Position numbers and translations under genes: made by a program. This document shows, one piece after another, positions 8,499 to 18,294 of a stretch of 64,000 nucleotides of DNA. Every line of letters starts with the position of its first letter. Position 1 is the first letter of the stretch. The notes under the pieces were generated by a model, which was not told the DNA's origin, did not search any database, and saw nothing but the letters and a program-made list of their open reading frames with translations. This DNA is from Rhodocyclaceae bacterium (GTDB taxonomy: Bacteria; Pseudomonadota; Gammaproteobacteria; Burkholderiales; Rhodocyclaceae). The stretch is taken from contig JAGTRP010000006.1 in assembly GCA_018261935.1 (NCBI GenBank), positions 124,001 through 188,000 on the forward strand, given 5' to 3'.

Positions 8499-8514
8499 TG
8501 GCTTCTGGCTTGAT
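8499..8514 (+). promoter_or_regulatory. Candidate sigma-54 promoter of fliF
   Basis: TGGCTTCTGGCTTGAT keeps TGGC at -24 and TTG at -12 with correct spacing, but has GA in place of the invariant GC. It is weaker than the fliE, fliK and flgB elements. It lies ~37 bases before the fliF ATG in the flrB-fliF divergent gap. Confidence 0.35.
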
Positions 8515-8551
8515 TATTCTTCCGTTTTATATGGATTAGCCCCGCGCATTG

Positions 8552-10273
8552 ATGGCAGTAACCGCAGCAAACCCTGACACAACGGCTGATATGACATTGG
8601 CCGCCAACCCCCTGAATCGCCTGCGCGAGGCTTTCGAACGTCTGAACAACCAGCAGAAGATGATCCTGCTGGTCACCCTGGCGGCCATTATCGCCCTGAT
8701 CGTCGGGGCCATCCTGTGGAGCCGGCAACCCGATTACAAGGTGCTCTTCTCCAATCTCGGGGAAAAGGACGGCGGCAACATCGTCACTGCCCTCGAGCAA
8801 CAGAACATCCCCCACCGGATGTCCGACAGCGGCGCCATCCTGGTGCCCGCCGAACGGGTCCACGAGGTGCGCCTGAAGCTCGCCTCCCAGGGGCTGCCCC
8901 GGGGCGGCTCGGTCGGCTTCGAATTGATGGAGAACCAGAAGTTCGGCATCAGCCAGTTCGCCGAACAAGTGAATTACCAGCGCGGACTGGAAGGCGAGCT
9001 GGCCCGCACCATCCAGTCCATCGGCGCCGTCCAGTCGGCCCGCATCCACCTGGCCATCCCGAAGCCCTCGGTGTTCGTCCGGGAGGAGCAAAAGCCCACC
9101 GCCTCGGTACTGCTCAACCTCTACCCCGGCCGCGCCCTCGACGCCGGCCAGATCGCCGGCATCACCCATCTGGTGGCCGCCAGCGTGCCCCAACTGCCCA
9201 TTGCCAACGTCACCGTCATCGACCAGAACGGCAGCCTGCTCTCCCAGCTGAAGAGCAAGCTCACCGAAGCCGGCCTCGACCCGGCCCAGATCAAGTACGT
9301 GCGGGAAGTCGAGGACAGCATCATCAAGCGCATCGAGGAAATCCTCAAGCCCGTGCTGGGCCCAGAGAATTACAAGGTGCAGGTGGCGGCGGACGTGGAT
9401 TTCTCCCAGACCGAACAGACCGCCGAAAGCTACAAGCCCAACAACAGCCCGGCCAGCACCAGCATCCGCAGCCAGCAGAATGCCGAAACCGCCAACGTCA
9501 ATCAGGCCGTCGGCGGCGTCCCCGGGGCCCTGACCAACCAGCCGCCCGTGCCGGCCACCGCGCCGCTGACCGCGCCCCCCGTCGGCGGCGTCCCCGGCCA
9601 ACCGGGCAAGCCGGGCGAACCCGGCAAGCTGGAAGCGGCCGGCATCACGGCACCGTTGCAGGCCGCCGGCCAGCCGGTCAGCACCTCCAAGAACGCCACC
9701 ATCAACTACGAAGTGGACAAGACGGTGCGCTACACCAAGCAGGCCATGGGCAGCATCCGCCGCCTGTCCGCAGCCGTGGTGGTCAATTACCGAAAGGAAG
9801 CCGGCAAGGACGGCAAGCCGGTAGCCAAGGCCCTGCCGGAAGCCGAAATGAAGCTGATCAACGATCTTGTGCGGGAAGCCATGGGCTTCAGCAAGGATCG
9901 GGGGGACACCCTGTCCATCGCCAATTCCTCCTTCACCGCCGCCGAAAAGATCGAAACCGCCGTGGCAATCTGGAAGGATCCCGAAAACATCGCCTTCGCC
10001 AAGGACCTGGTCAAATACCTGCTGATTGCGGCCATCGTCGCCTACCTGCTCATCAAGGTGGTGCAGCCGCTGCTGAAGACCATGTTCCCGCCCCCCGAAA
10101 CCGCCGGGGCCGAAGAGACTGCCGCCCTGGCCGGCGAACCGGGCCTCCTGGAAGAGGAAAACGTGGAGCTCAACCACTACGAGGCCAAGGTGCAGAAGGC
10201 GCGGGACATCGCCCAGAATGATCCGAAGGTCGTGGCCAACATCATCAAGGACTGGATGACTCCCAATGGCTAG
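8552..10273 (+). CDS. fliF: Flagellar MS-ring protein FliF
   Basis: Forms the membrane ring on which the motor is built. It has 573 residues from the ATG at 8552; a TTG directly in front is a less likely start. The first membrane segment (about 32-52, MILLVTLAAIIALIVGAILW) is followed by the YscJ/FliF ring-building domains (about 55-230), with GFELMENQKFGISQFAEQVNYQR. A Pro/Gly-rich, collagen-like linker lies near 345-365. The second membrane segment is near 490-510. The acidic cytoplasmic tail (VELNHYEAKVQKARDIA) is the FliG-binding part. It overlaps fliG by 8 bases. Confidence 0.97.
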   Translation: MAVTAANPDTTADMTLAANPLNRLREAFERLNNQQKMILLVTLAAIIALIVGAILWSRQPDYKVLFSNLGEKDGGNIVTALEQQNIPHRMSDSGAILVPAERVHEVRLKLASQGLPRGGSVGFELMENQKFGISQFAEQVNYQRGLEGELARTIQSIGAVQSARIHLAIPKPSVFVREEQKPTASVLLNLYPGRALDAGQIAGITHLVAASVPQLPIANVTVIDQNGSLLSQLKSKLTEAGLDPAQIKYVREVEDSIIKRIEEILKPVLGPENYKVQVAADVDFSQTEQTAESYKPNNSPASTSIRSQQNAETANVNQAVGGVPGALTNQPPVPATAPLTAPPVGGVPGQPGKPGEPGKLEAAGITAPLQAAGQPVSTSKNATINYEVDKTVRYTKQAMGSIRRLSAAVVVNYRKEAGKDGKPVAKALPEAEMKLINDLVREAMGFSKDRGDTLSIANSSFTAAEKIETAVAIWKDPENIAFAKDLVKYLLIAAIVAYLLIKVVQPLLKTMFPPPETAGAEETAALAGEPGLLEEENVELNHYEAKVQKARDIAQNDPKVVANIIKDWMTPNG

Positions 10274-11264
10274 CGACGACGGCCTGGAAAAAAGCGCCAC
10301 CCTGCTCATCACCCTCGGCGAGGACCATGCGGCCGAAGTCCTGAAGCGCCTGGGGCCGCGGGAAGTGCAAAAGCTCGGCCACGCCATGGCGAGCCTGAAG
10401 TCGGTGCCCCGCACCAAGGTCGAGGCCGTCCTCGACGAGTTCCACAAGACGGTCGGCGAACAGGCGGCGGTGCACGTGGACACGGATAACTACATCCGTT
10501 CGGTCCTGACCAAGGCCCTGGGAGACGACAAGGCTTCCAACCTCATTTCCCGCATCCTGCAGGGCGGCGAAACCGCCGGCATCGAAGGGCTGAAATGGAT
10601 GGATGCCGGCACCGTCGCCGACCTTATCCGCAACGAGCACCCGCAAATCATCGCCACCATCCTGGTGCATCTGGAACACGACCACGCCAGCGAAATCCTC
10701 AACCATTTCACCGAGCGCCTCAGGAACGACGTGGTGCTGCGCATCGCCACCCTGGAGGGCATCCAGCCGGCCGCCCTGCGGGAACTGAACGAAGCGATGA
10801 TGCGCATCCTGGCCGGTTCGTCCACCATGAAGAAAACCGCCATGGGCGGCGTGCGTGCCGTGGCCGAAATCCTCAATTTCATCGGCACCGCCAACGAGAC
10901 CTCGGTGGTGGACGCCATCCGCGAATACGACCCCGATCTGGCCCAGAGGATCCTGGACGAAATGTTCGTCTTCGAGAATCTCCTGGATATCGACGACCGC
11001 TCCATCCAGCTCATCCTGCGGGAAGTGCAGTCCGACTCCCTGATCATGGCCCTCAAGGGCGCCAGCGAGGCGCTGCGGGAGAAGATTTTCAAGAACATGT
11101 CCCAGCGGGCTGCCGAAATGCTCCGGGAAGACCTGGAAGCCAAGGGCCCGGTGCGGGTTTCCGAGGTGGAGGCCGAGCAAAAGGAAATCCTCAAGATCGT
11201 CCGCCGCCTGGCCGACGAAGGCCAGATCGTCCTCGGCGGCGCCGGTGGCGAGCAGATGATCTAA
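10266..11264 (+). CDS. fliG: Flagellar motor switch protein FliG
   Basis: Rotor protein that contacts MotA and transmits torque and switching. It has 332 residues, the normal length. The N-terminal domain binds FliF (KSATLLITLGEDHAAEVLKRL). The middle domain contains LIRNEHPQIIATILVHLE with the conserved EHPQ. The C-terminal torque helix region (about 230-330) has the alternating charged residues DDRSIQLILREVQ and KNMSQRAAEMLREDLE. It starts inside the end of fliF, so it is coupled to it. The fliFGHIJ order is canonical. Confidence 0.97.
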   Translation: MASDDGLEKSATLLITLGEDHAAEVLKRLGPREVQKLGHAMASLKSVPRTKVEAVLDEFHKTVGEQAAVHVDTDNYIRSVLTKALGDDKASNLISRILQGGETAGIEGLKWMDAGTVADLIRNEHPQIIATILVHLEHDHASEILNHFTERLRNDVVLRIATLEGIQPAALRELNEAMMRILAGSSTMKKTAMGGVRAVAEILNFIGTANETSVVDAIREYDPDLAQRILDEMFVFENLLDIDDRSIQLILREVQSDSLIMALKGASEALREKIFKNMSQRAAEMLREDLEAKGPVRVSEVEAEQKEILKIVRRLADEGQIVLGGAGGEQMI

Positions 11265-11279
11265 TCTCGTCGCCGTCCC

Positions 11280-11981
11280 ATGCCCGGCTACATCCCCAAG
11301 GAACACCTCGACGCCTACCGGCGATGGCAGGCGGAAGACTTCGACGCGCCGGCCCAGCAAATCGTCGAGCCGCCTCCGCCGGCCGTCCCCGAGCCTACCG
11401 ACGACACTTCCGAACTGGTGGTGGCCGATATCGGCCTGCCGACGGCGGAAGACATCGAGCGTATCCATGACGAGGCCCAACAGGCCGGCTACGAGATCGG
11501 CCTCCAGGAGGGTCGCGAGGAGGGTTATCGGGCCGGCCTTGAATCCGCCCAGGCCGAAGCCCGGCGCATTGCCGCCCTGGCCGACAACCTGGAGGCTTCC
11601 CTGGCCGCCATCGACCAGGCCGTCGCCGACGAAGTCCTCGCCCTGGCCCTGGAAGTAGCCCACCAAGTGGTGCGGGGCATCATCGCCGCCCGGCCGGAGG
11701 GCCTCCTGCCGGTGATCCGCGAGGCTCTGGCCGCCCTGCCCCTGCACCACGGCCATCTCTCCCTGCACATCAACCCCGAGGAAGCGGAAAAGGTGCGTCA
11801 GCACCTGGGCGAGCAGTTCCTGCATGCCGGCTGGCGCATCGTCGAGGATCGGGAAGTGCACGCCGGCGGATGCTTCATCCGGGCCGGCACCAGCGAAGTG
11901 GACGCCACCGTGGACACCCGCTGGAAACGCGTCCTCGAAGCCATCGGCGCCAACCCCGAAGCCTGGCTGACGCCGCCATGA
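11280..11981 (+). CDS. fliH: Flagellar export regulator FliH
   Basis: Cytoplasmic stator-like partner of the export ATPase FliI. It has 233 residues. The Pro/Glu-rich N-terminus is followed by glycine-spaced helix repeats ([22 protein letters not shown], about 70-90), the GxxxG-type pattern of FliH and of V-ATPase stalk subunits. The C-terminal ~100-residue domain is V-ATPase-E-like. The last 4 bases overlap fliI (ATGA). Confidence 0.94.
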   Translation: MPGYIPKEHLDAYRRWQAEDFDAPAQQIVEPPPPAVPEPTDDTSELVVADIGLPTAEDIERIHDEAQQAGYEIGLQEGREEGYRAGLESAQAEARRIAALADNLEASLAAIDQAVADEVLALALEVAHQVVRGIIAARPEGLLPVIREALAALPLHHGHLSLHINPEEAEKVRQHLGEQFLHAGWRIVEDREVHAGGCFIRAGTSEVDATVDTRWKRVLEAIGANPEAWLTPP

Positions 11982-13378
11982 GGCCGCTGCCGGACCACGC
12001 CGGGCGCTGGCGCAACTTCCTCGGCAATTGCCAGACCGCCGCCGCAAACGCCCAACCCCTGTGGTCGGTGGGCCGCCTCACCCGCATCAATGGCCTGGTC
12101 ATGGAGGCCGCCGGCCTCAAGCTGCCCCTGGGCAGTTCCTGCCGCATCCTGCCTACCGGCGGTACGCCGGTCGAGGCTGAAGTAGTCGGTTTCGCCGGCG
12201 AGAAGCTTTATCTCATGCCCTGCGACGACATTTACGGCCTTTCCCCGGGCGCCCAGGTGGTCGCCTTCGAAACCCCGACCCCGCCCCCCCAGATCGGCGG
12301 CTCGCCGCCCCTGCGGCGGCGAGCGACGGACCGGGCCAAGCAGATGCCGGTGGGGGACAACCTCCTTGGCCGAGTCCTGGACGGTATGGGGCGCCCCCTG
12401 GACGGCAAGGGCCCGCTGGTCGCCAGCCACCTGCGCCCGCTCCACAGCCGGCCGGTCAATCCCATGGCCCGGGCCGCTATCCATCAGCCCCTGGACGTCG
12501 GCGTGCGCGCCATCAACGCCCTGCTGGCCGTCGGCCGCGGGCAGCGCATGGGGCTTTTCGCCGGCTCCGGCGTCGGCAAGTCGGTGCTGCTGGGGATGAT
12601 GGCCCGCTACACCGAGGCCGAAGTCATCGTCGTGGGGCTCATCGGCGAGCGGGGCCGGGAAGTGAAGGAATTCATTGAGCAGATTCTCGCCGAGGAAGGC
12701 TTGCAGCGGGCGGTGGTCGTGGCCGCCCCGGCCGACACCGGCCCCCTCATGCGCCTGCAGGGCGCCGCCTACGCCACCACCATCGCTGAATATTTCCGGG
12801 ACCAGGGCAAGCAGGTCCTGCTCATCATGGATTCCCTCACCCGCTACGCCATGGCCCAGCGGGAAATCGCCCTCGCCATCGGCGAACCGCCGGCGACCCG
12901 GGGCTACCCGCCCTCGGTCTTCGCCCGCCTGCCCCAGTTGGTGGAGCGGGCCGGCAACGGCCCCGAGGGAGGCGGTTCCATCACCGCCTTCTACACGGTC
13001 CTGGCCGAAGGCGACGACCAGCAGGACCCCATCGCCGACTCTGCCCGGGCCATCCTTGACGGCCACATCGTCCTTTCCCGCGCCCTGGCGGATGCCGGCC
13101 ACTATCCGGCCATCGACATCGAGCAGTCCATCAGCCGGGCCATGGTGAACCTCATCACCCCGCAGCACATGGATTTCATCCGCCGCTTCAAGGTCCTTTT
13201 CGCCCGCTACCAGCGCTCTCGGGACCTCATTTCAGTAGGCGCCTACGCGGCCGGCTCCGACCCGGTGCTGGACCAGGCCATCGCCCTCTATCCGCGCATG
13301 GAGGCCTTCCTGCAACAGAATCTCGGTGACCGCTCGGATTTTGGTACCAGCCTCAGCCAGCTCCAGGGGCTGATCTGA
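11978..13378 (+). CDS. fliI: Flagellum-specific ATPase FliI
   Basis: Hexameric ATPase of the type III export apparatus, related to F1-beta. It has 466 residues from the ATG at 11978. This start overlaps the fliH stop as ATGA and begins [11 protein letters not shown]; longer forms would read into fliH out of frame. Walker A is [16 protein letters not shown], Walker B is [12 protein letters not shown], and the GFPPS-like loop reads [18 protein letters not shown]. All catalytic elements look intact. Confidence 0.97.
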   Translation: MRPLPDHAGRWRNFLGNCQTAAANAQPLWSVGRLTRINGLVMEAAGLKLPLGSSCRILPTGGTPVEAEVVGFAGEKLYLMPCDDIYGLSPGAQVVAFETPTPPPQIGGSPPLRRRATDRAKQMPVGDNLLGRVLDGMGRPLDGKGPLVASHLRPLHSRPVNPMARAAIHQPLDVGVRAINALLAVGRGQRMGLFAGSGVGKSVLLGMMARYTEAEVIVVGLIGERGREVKEFIEQILAEEGLQRAVVVAAPADTGPLMRLQGAAYATTIAEYFRDQGKQVLLIMDSLTRYAMAQREIALAIGEPPATRGYPPSVFARLPQLVERAGNGPEGGGSITAFYTVLAEGDDQQDPIADSARAILDGHIVLSRALADAGHYPAIDIEQSISRAMVNLITPQHMDFIRRFKVLFARYQRSRDLISVGAYAAGSDPVLDQAIALYPRMEAFLQQNLGDRSDFGTSLSQLQGLI

Positions 13379-13395
13379 TCTTGTCTTTGTAGTCC

Positions 13396-13854
13396 ATGGC
13401 AAAGCCCTTCAACCTGCAACCCCTGCTCGACCTCATGCAGACCCGGGCCGACGAAAAAACCCGCCAGCTGGGCCAGCTGATTGCCGCCGAACAGAGCGCA
13501 AAGAGCCGCCTGCAACTGCTGGAGCAGTACCGGGAGGAATATTCCCAGAAACTGCGGGAGGCGATCGGGCAGGGACTGACCCCCATGGCCCTGCGCAATT
13601 ACCAGGACTTCATCGCCCGCATCGACGAAGCCATCGAGCAACAGCGCCTGGCGGTGGCCCGCTCGGAGCAGAACACCAGCGCCGGCCAGGCCGAATGGCA
13701 GGAGCAGAACCGGCGCCTGAAAGCCATCGACACCCTGTCCCAGCGCCACGACGCCCGGGAGCGCTACCGTGAAGGCCGGCAGGACCAGAAGCAGATGGAT
13801 GAATTCACTGCCCGCAAGTACGCCGGCAAAGCAGACCAGGAAACTGACGAGTAA
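13396..13854 (+). CDS. fliJ: Flagellar export chaperone/stalk FliJ
   Basis: A 152-residue, almost wholly coiled-coil protein rich in Gln, Glu, Arg and Leu, directly after fliI. FliJ sits as a gamma-like stalk in the FliI ring and escorts chaperones to FlhA. The N-terminal FNLQPLLDLMQTRADEKTRQLGQ and the long helices are typical. Family sequence identity is low, so length, composition and position carry the call. Confidence 0.92.
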   Translation: MAKPFNLQPLLDLMQTRADEKTRQLGQLIAAEQSAKSRLQLLEQYREEYSQKLREAIGQGLTPMALRNYQDFIARIDEAIEQQRLAVARSEQNTSAGQAEWQEQNRRLKAIDTLSQRHDARERYREGRQDQKQMDEFTARKYAGKADQETDE

Positions 13855-13859
13855 CCGAC

Positions 13860-13875
13860 AGGCATAGGCCTTGCT
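13860..13875 (+). promoter_or_regulatory. Sigma-54 promoter of the fliK-fliR operon
   Basis: AGGCATAGGCCTTGCT fits -24/-12 (TGGCACG-N4-TTGCW) with GG and GC exactly 12 bases apart and a perfect TTGCT at -12. It lies 5 bases after the fliJ stop and ~38 before the fliK ATG. It starts a second transcription unit, fliKLMNOPQR, inside the fli block. Confidence 0.8.
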
Positions 13876-13913
13876 TATCTTGAAGCAAACCAACGTCTAC
13901 CAAGGTAATCTTC

Positions 13914-14948
13914 ATGGGCATTTCGGTCCTTCCAACTGCCACCCTGAATGCACCGGGGGGAAAAGACGCGGGCTCCCAGCTGCCGGCCAACGGCGGCGGC
14001 GGCACTGATTTCGCTTCCCTTCTCAGCCTGCAGCTTGCCAGTCCGCAACTCTCTGGCCTGCAATTGCAGATAGCGGGCGACGCCGGCATCGGGGCGGCCC
14101 TGAAAGACCTGCCAGCGGATTCCGAAAGAACGGCTGCCGGCCTGGATGCCGGAGCGCTGCTGGCGGCGGCCGGCTTGCTGCCGGCCTTCATGGCGGCCGC
14201 CAAGCCAGCGCAGGAAGCCACGGATGCCTCCTTGCTCGCCGGCCAGGGTTCCGAACCGGGAGCCATGACCGGGCTCCTGGGACGGCCGGATGGGAAAGAC
14301 AACGAAGGCTCACTCATGGGGATGCTCAATGGCACTGCCAAGGGCGACCTGGCCACATTCCTCACCGGCAAGCTGGCCGGCGGCGATTCGGCAAATATTG
14401 CCGCCGATCTCCAGCCGGCATCCGGCGGCGGACAGAATTTTGCCGCCACCCTGGCAGCCCAAACGGGCCTGGCCCAAGGACTCCACGCCCCAGGCGACAG
14501 CCCTGCCGCCACCGTTGCCACGCCCATCGGCAACAGCCGCTGGGGCCAGGATTTCGGCCAGCAGGTCGTCTGGCTGGCCAAGAATGACCAGCAGGTTGCC
14601 CAGCTCAATATCAATCCGCCCCAGCTGGGGCCCATGCATATCACCCTCAACCTGAGCGGCGACCAGGCTTCCGCAATGTTCGTCTCGCCCCATGCCGAGG
14701 TTCGCCAGGCCATCCAGGATGCCATGCCCCAGTTGCGGGAAATGCTGGCCGGCGCCGGCATCAATCTCGGCCAAGCCAATGTGGGCGCCCATTTGCCGCA
14801 GCAGAACGGGGGGGCTCAGCCCCAGTTTTCGGCGCCATCCCGCTTGGCGGACGATAACGCTATACTTCGCGCCGACAATGGGCAGGGAACCGCCGTGCCG
14901 TTGCCCGCCGTGCGTGGCGGCCGCGGCATGGTCGATCTCTTCGCTTAA
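13914..14948 (+). CDS. fliK: Hook-length control protein FliK
   Basis: Secreted ruler that measures the hook and switches FlhB from rod/hook to filament export. It has 344 residues, with a Gly/Ala/Pro-rich N-terminal ruler region. A conserved C-terminal Flg_hook domain (about 195-290) contains QLNINPPQLGPMHITLNLSG and AEVRQAIQDAMPQLREML followed by an AGINLGQANV-type end. Placement between fliJ and fliL is canonical. A separate FliK-like gene occurs at 3.2 kb. Confidence 0.94.
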   Translation: MGISVLPTATLNAPGGKDAGSQLPANGGGGTDFASLLSLQLASPQLSGLQLQIAGDAGIGAALKDLPADSERTAAGLDAGALLAAAGLLPAFMAAAKPAQEATDASLLAGQGSEPGAMTGLLGRPDGKDNEGSLMGMLNGTAKGDLATFLTGKLAGGDSANIAADLQPASGGGQNFAATLAAQTGLAQGLHAPGDSPAATVATPIGNSRWGQDFGQQVVWLAKNDQQVAQLNINPPQLGPMHITLNLSGDQASAMFVSPHAEVRQAIQDAMPQLREMLAGAGINLGQANVGAHLPQQNGGAQPQFSAPSRLADDNAILRADNGQGTAVPLPAVRGGRGMVDLFA

Positions 14949-14999
14949 GGGAGTTCCTTGGCGGAAGACCAATAGAATTATTCATATAGGGACGGGGAA

Positions 15000-15569
15000 A
15001 TGGCAAAGGATGCAAAAGCCGCAGCAGAGAGCGCCGAACAGGCAGTAAAGCCCAAGAAGAGCAAGAAACTGCTGATCATCACCCTGGCCGCCGTGCTCCT
15101 GCTGGTGCTCGCCGGCGGCGGAGCAACCCTTCTTCTGTTGAAGAAGGGCGACGACACCGCCGACGAGGAGGATGCCGCCGAGACCACCCAGCCCAAGAAA
15201 AAGACCAAGGATGGCAAGGAAGCCCATCCCGTTTTCGTCAACCTGGAGCCTTTCACCGTCAACCTGGTGCCGGAAACCGGCGATCAATACCTGCAGGTGA
15301 CCCTGTCGGTGGAGTTCGACGAGCCCACCGGGGAGCAGCTGGTCAAGGTGCATATGCCCAAGATCCGCAACAACGTCACCCTCCTCCTTTCCAGCAAGAA
15401 ACCTTCGGAGGTCCTGACCATGGAAGGGAAGGAAAAACTGGCCGGCGAACTCAAGAAAACCATCAACGACGTACTGGCCCCGGCCAGAAAAAACAAGGCG
15501 GGGGAAGTGGTAAACTCGGAGAATGGACCTGCTAAGGAAGTGCTGTTCACTTCCTTCATCGTCCAGTAA
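15000..15569 (+). CDS. fliL: Flagellar basal body-associated protein FliL
   Basis: Single-pass inner-membrane protein around the motor that supports stator function. It has 189 residues. A Lys-rich cytoplasmic N-terminus leads into a membrane helix at about 23-47 (LLIITLAAVLLLVLAGGG). An acidic linker follows, then the periplasmic stomatin-like FliL domain: VNLEPFTVNLVPETGDQYLQ and later LAGELKKTINDVL. It ends VLFTSFIVQ, the family C-terminus. A GGGGAAATG context gives the start. fliM follows after 6 bases. Confidence 0.96.
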   Translation: MAKDAKAAAESAEQAVKPKKSKKLLIITLAAVLLLVLAGGGATLLLLKKGDDTADEEDAAETTQPKKKTKDGKEAHPVFVNLEPFTVNLVPETGDQYLQVTLSVEFDEPTGEQLVKVHMPKIRNNVTLLLSSKKPSEVLTMEGKEKLAGELKKTINDVLAPARKNKAGEVVNSENGPAKEVLFTSFIVQ

Positions 15570-15575
15570 GGGGCC

Positions 15576-16592
15576 ATGGCGGGCGACTTTCTATCCCAGG
15601 ACGAGGTTGATGCCCTACTGAAGGGCGTCACCGGCGAGTCTGACGAACCTGAAGAGGCTCAGGAGAGCGGCGGCAGCGTCCGCAACTACAACCTGGGCAC
15701 CCAGGAGCGCATCGTCCGTGGGCGCATGCCCACCCTGGAATTGATCAACGAGCGCTTCGCCCGCTATCTGCGCATCGGCCTGTTCAATTACATGCACCGG
15801 AATGCCGAGATTTCCGTCGGCCCCATCCGCGTCCAGAAATACAGCGAGTTCATCCGCAACCTGGTGGTCCCCACCAACCTCAACCTGGTCCTGGCCAAGC
15901 CCTTGCGGGGCACCGCCCTCTTCGTCTTCGATCCCAATTTGGTTTTCCTGGTGGTGGACAACATGTTCGGCGGCGACGGCCGCTTCCACACCCGGGTCGA
16001 AGGCCGCGACTTCACGCCCACCGAGCAGCGCATCATCCAGGGGCTTCTGAACGTCGCTTTCACCGAATATTCGAAATCCTGGAAACCGGTCTATTCCCTG
16101 ACTTTCGAGTATGTGCGATCGGAAATGAACTCCCAGTTCGCCAATATCGCCACGCCTTCGGAAATCGTGGTCTCCACCACCTTTACCCTGGAGTTCGGCG
16201 GCGCCACCGCGGACATGCATATCTGCTTCCCCTATTCCATGATGGAACCCATCCGCGATCTGCTCTACAGCACCATGCAGAGCGATCAGCTGTCCACCGA
16301 CAAGCGCTGGATCGGGACCTTGCGCCGGCAGCTGCAGGGGGCGGAGGTGGAAATCGTGGCTCACCTGGGAACCGCCCGGATTTCACTGGGCCAGATATTG
16401 AAACTCAAGGCCGGTGATGTCATACCCATGAACATTCCCGAACAAATCACCGCCTGCATTGACAACATTCCCTTGATGGAATGCCGCTATGGCCAGCAGA
16501 ACGGCCAGTACGCCTTGAAGATCGAACGCTTCGTCACCGGCGCTGCCAGCGATAAGGCAGCCGAACCGGTCATGGGAGAACAAAATGGCTGA
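15576..16592 (+). CDS. fliM: Flagellar motor switch protein FliM
   Basis: C-ring protein that binds phosphorylated CheY. It has 338 residues. The N-terminal CheY-binding peptide is intact (FLSQDEVDALLKGV, 4-17, matching the LSQ.EID.LL family motif). The middle CheC-like domain contains the GGxG motif MFGGDGRFHTRVEGRDFT. The C-terminal SpoA domain binds FliN. It overlaps fliN by 8 bases. Confidence 0.97.
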   Translation: MAGDFLSQDEVDALLKGVTGESDEPEEAQESGGSVRNYNLGTQERIVRGRMPTLELINERFARYLRIGLFNYMHRNAEISVGPIRVQKYSEFIRNLVVPTNLNLVLAKPLRGTALFVFDPNLVFLVVDNMFGGDGRFHTRVEGRDFTPTEQRIIQGLLNVAFTEYSKSWKPVYSLTFEYVRSEMNSQFANIATPSEIVVSTTFTLEFGGATADMHICFPYSMMEPIRDLLYSTMQSDQLSTDKRWIGTLRRQLQGAEVEIVAHLGTARISLGQILKLKAGDVIPMNIPEQITACIDNIPLMECRYGQQNGQYALKIERFVTGAASDKAAEPVMGEQNG

Positions 16593-17031
16593 CGAGATGG
16601 AAAACCTAGAGAACACCAACGTGGAGGACGACGGCCTGATCAGCGAAGACGATTGGGCCGCGGCGATGGCCGAGCAGTCCACCACGGAAGCCAGTTCCGC
16701 CGCCCCGGCGGCACCGGCCGCCGACATCTTCCCAGCCTTCGGTGGCACCAGCCCGGCCGGCGGCATGATGAACGAACTCGACATGATCCTGGACATCCCC
16801 GTCCAGATCACCGTCGAACTGGGGCGCACCAAGATCACCATCAAAAACCTGCTGCAACTGGCCCACGGGTCGGTGGTGGAACTGGATGCCATGGCCGGCG
16901 AGCCCATGGACGTGCTGGTCAATGGCACCCTCATCGCCCAGGGGGAAGTGGTGGTAGTCAATGACAAGTTCGGCATTCGCCTCACCGACATCATCACCCC
17001 CACCGAGCGCATGCGCAAACTCAACCGCTGA
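16585..17031 (+). CDS. fliN: Flagellar motor switch protein FliN
   Basis: Lower C-ring subunit and docking site for FliH. It has 148 residues. The acidic, Ala-rich N-terminal extension precedes the SpoA domain (about 58-148), with LDIPVQITVELGRTKITI, VVELDAMAGEPMDVLVNG and the end VVVVNDKFGIRLTDI. The start lies within fliM. After it comes an 86-base gap, the largest within this operon. Confidence 0.97.
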   Translation: MADEMENLENTNVEDDGLISEDDWAAAMAEQSTTEASSAAPAAPAADIFPAFGGTSPAGGMMNELDMILDIPVQITVELGRTKITIKNLLQLAHGSVVELDAMAGEPMDVLVNGTLIAQGEVVVVNDKFGIRLTDIITPTERMRKLNR

Positions 17032-17076
17032 AGCGCATCCTTCCAGGGACGACCGCTGCTTTGCGTTGAGCGGACA

Positions 17077-17096
17077 GGGGCCTTACACGCGGCCCC
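17077..17096 (+). repeat. Inverted repeat in the fliN-fliO gap
   Basis: GGGGCC (17077-17082) pairs with GGCCCC (17091-17096) across an 8-base loop, without a T-run. It lies in the only sizeable gap of the fliK-fliR operon. It may be an mRNA processing or attenuation site that lowers expression of the export-gate genes; no function is shown by sequence alone. Confidence 0.35.
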
Positions 17097-17117
17097 AATC
17101 TGCTCTAAGATAGCGAG

Positions 17118-17564
17118 TTGAACACTCATTCACTCGCTGCACCACCTGCCTTGCGTTCATTCCTCATCGCATCAGCCATGGCCCTGCCGCTGGCGGCCAT
17201 GGCTGAAACCGCCCCGGCCCCCGGGGTTTCCACCGGCAGCTACATACAGGCCCTACTGGCCCTGGGAGTCATTGTCGCCCTCCTGGCCGGGACTGCCTGG
17301 CTCGCCCGCAAAGTCACCGGCGGCAAGGGCTTCGGCCAGGGCGGGGTCAAGGTGGTGGGAGGCGTCGCCCTGGGTCCCCGGGAGCGCATCGTCCTCGTGG
17401 AAGCCGGCAATACCTGGCTGGTGATCGGCATAGTGCCCGGGCAGATCCGTACCCTGCACACCATGCCCAAGGGCGAAGCCTTGCCGGCTGATCTTGCCGC
17501 TGCGGTGGACAAGCCCTTCGCCCAGTGGCTGAAGCAAATGATGGAGAAACGCGGCGGTGGCTAG
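17118..17564 (+). CDS. fliO: Flagellar biosynthesis protein FliO
   Basis: Assembly factor for the FliP ring of the export gate. It has 148 residues from a TTG codon; an in-frame stop lies four codons upstream, so no longer form exists. The TTG form supplies a signal peptide ([17 protein letters not shown], about 13-29), which supports it over the internal ATGs. A membrane helix follows ([20 protein letters not shown]), and then the cytoplasmic domain with [20 protein letters not shown]. It overlaps fliP by 8 bases. Confidence 0.88.
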   Translation: MNTHSLAAPPALRSFLIASAMALPLAAMAETAPAPGVSTGSYIQALLALGVIVALLAGTAWLARKVTGGKGFGQGGVKVVGGVALGPRERIVLVEAGNTWLVIGIVPGQIRTLHTMPKGEALPADLAAAVDKPFAQWLKQMMEKRGGG

Positions 17565-18294
17565 AAAGATCGCCCTCGCAGCCGCCCTGCTCCTGCCTGC
17601 ATCGCTAGCTCTGGCCCAGGCCCTGCCGGCCCTGACCAGCGCCCCGGGCCCCGGCGGCAGCACGACCTACTCCCTGACCATCCAGACCCTGGTGCTGATG
17701 ACGGCCCTGACCTTCATCCCGGCCGCGGTCCTGATGATGACCGGCTTCACCCGCATCATCATCGTCATGTCCCTCCTGCGCCACGCCCTGGGCATCCAGA
17801 CTTCCCCGCCCAACCAGGTGCTGATCGGGCTCTCCCTCTTCCTCACCTTCTTCGTCATGGCGCCGGTGGCCGACCGGATCTACACCGAAGCCTACGTCCC
17901 CCTTTCCGAGAACCGCATCAACGTCGTGCAGGCGGCGGAACGGGCGGCGGTGCCGCTGCGCGGCTTCATGCTGAAGCAGACCCGGGAAGCGGACTTGGCC
18001 ATGTTCGCCAACGTGGCCCGGGTGGAAAAGATCGCCAGCCCCGAGGAAATACCCATGCGCATCCTCATTCCCGCCTTCGTGGTGAGTGAATTGAAGACCG
18101 CCTTCCAGATCGGCTTCGTCATCTTCATCCCCTTCCTGGTCATCGACATGGTGGTGGCCAGCCTCCTCATGTCCATGGGCATGATGATGATGTCCCCGGT
18201 GATGGTGGCCCTGCCCTTCAAGCTCATGCTCTTCGTCCTGGTGGACGGGTGGCATCTGGTGATCGGCTCCCTGGTTCAGAGCTTCGGCACATGA
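17557..18294 (+). CDS. fliP: Flagellar export gate protein FliP
   Basis: Core of the helical type III export gate. It has 245 residues from a GTG start that overlaps the fliO stop. An N-terminal signal sequence ([16 protein letters not shown]-like) is followed by family motifs [42 protein letters not shown] and the C-terminal [20 protein letters not shown] with the methionine plug region. Coupled by ATGA to fliQ. Confidence 0.97.
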   Translation: MARKIALAAALLLPASLALAQALPALTSAPGPGGSTTYSLTIQTLVLMTALTFIPAAVLMMTGFTRIIIVMSLLRHALGIQTSPPNQVLIGLSLFLTFFVMAPVADRIYTEAYVPLSENRINVVQAAERAAVPLRGFMLKQTREADLAMFANVARVEKIASPEEIPMRILIPAFVVSELKTAFQIGFVIFIPFLVIDMVVASLLMSMGMMMMSPVMVALPFKLMLFVLVDGWHLVIGSLVQSFGT

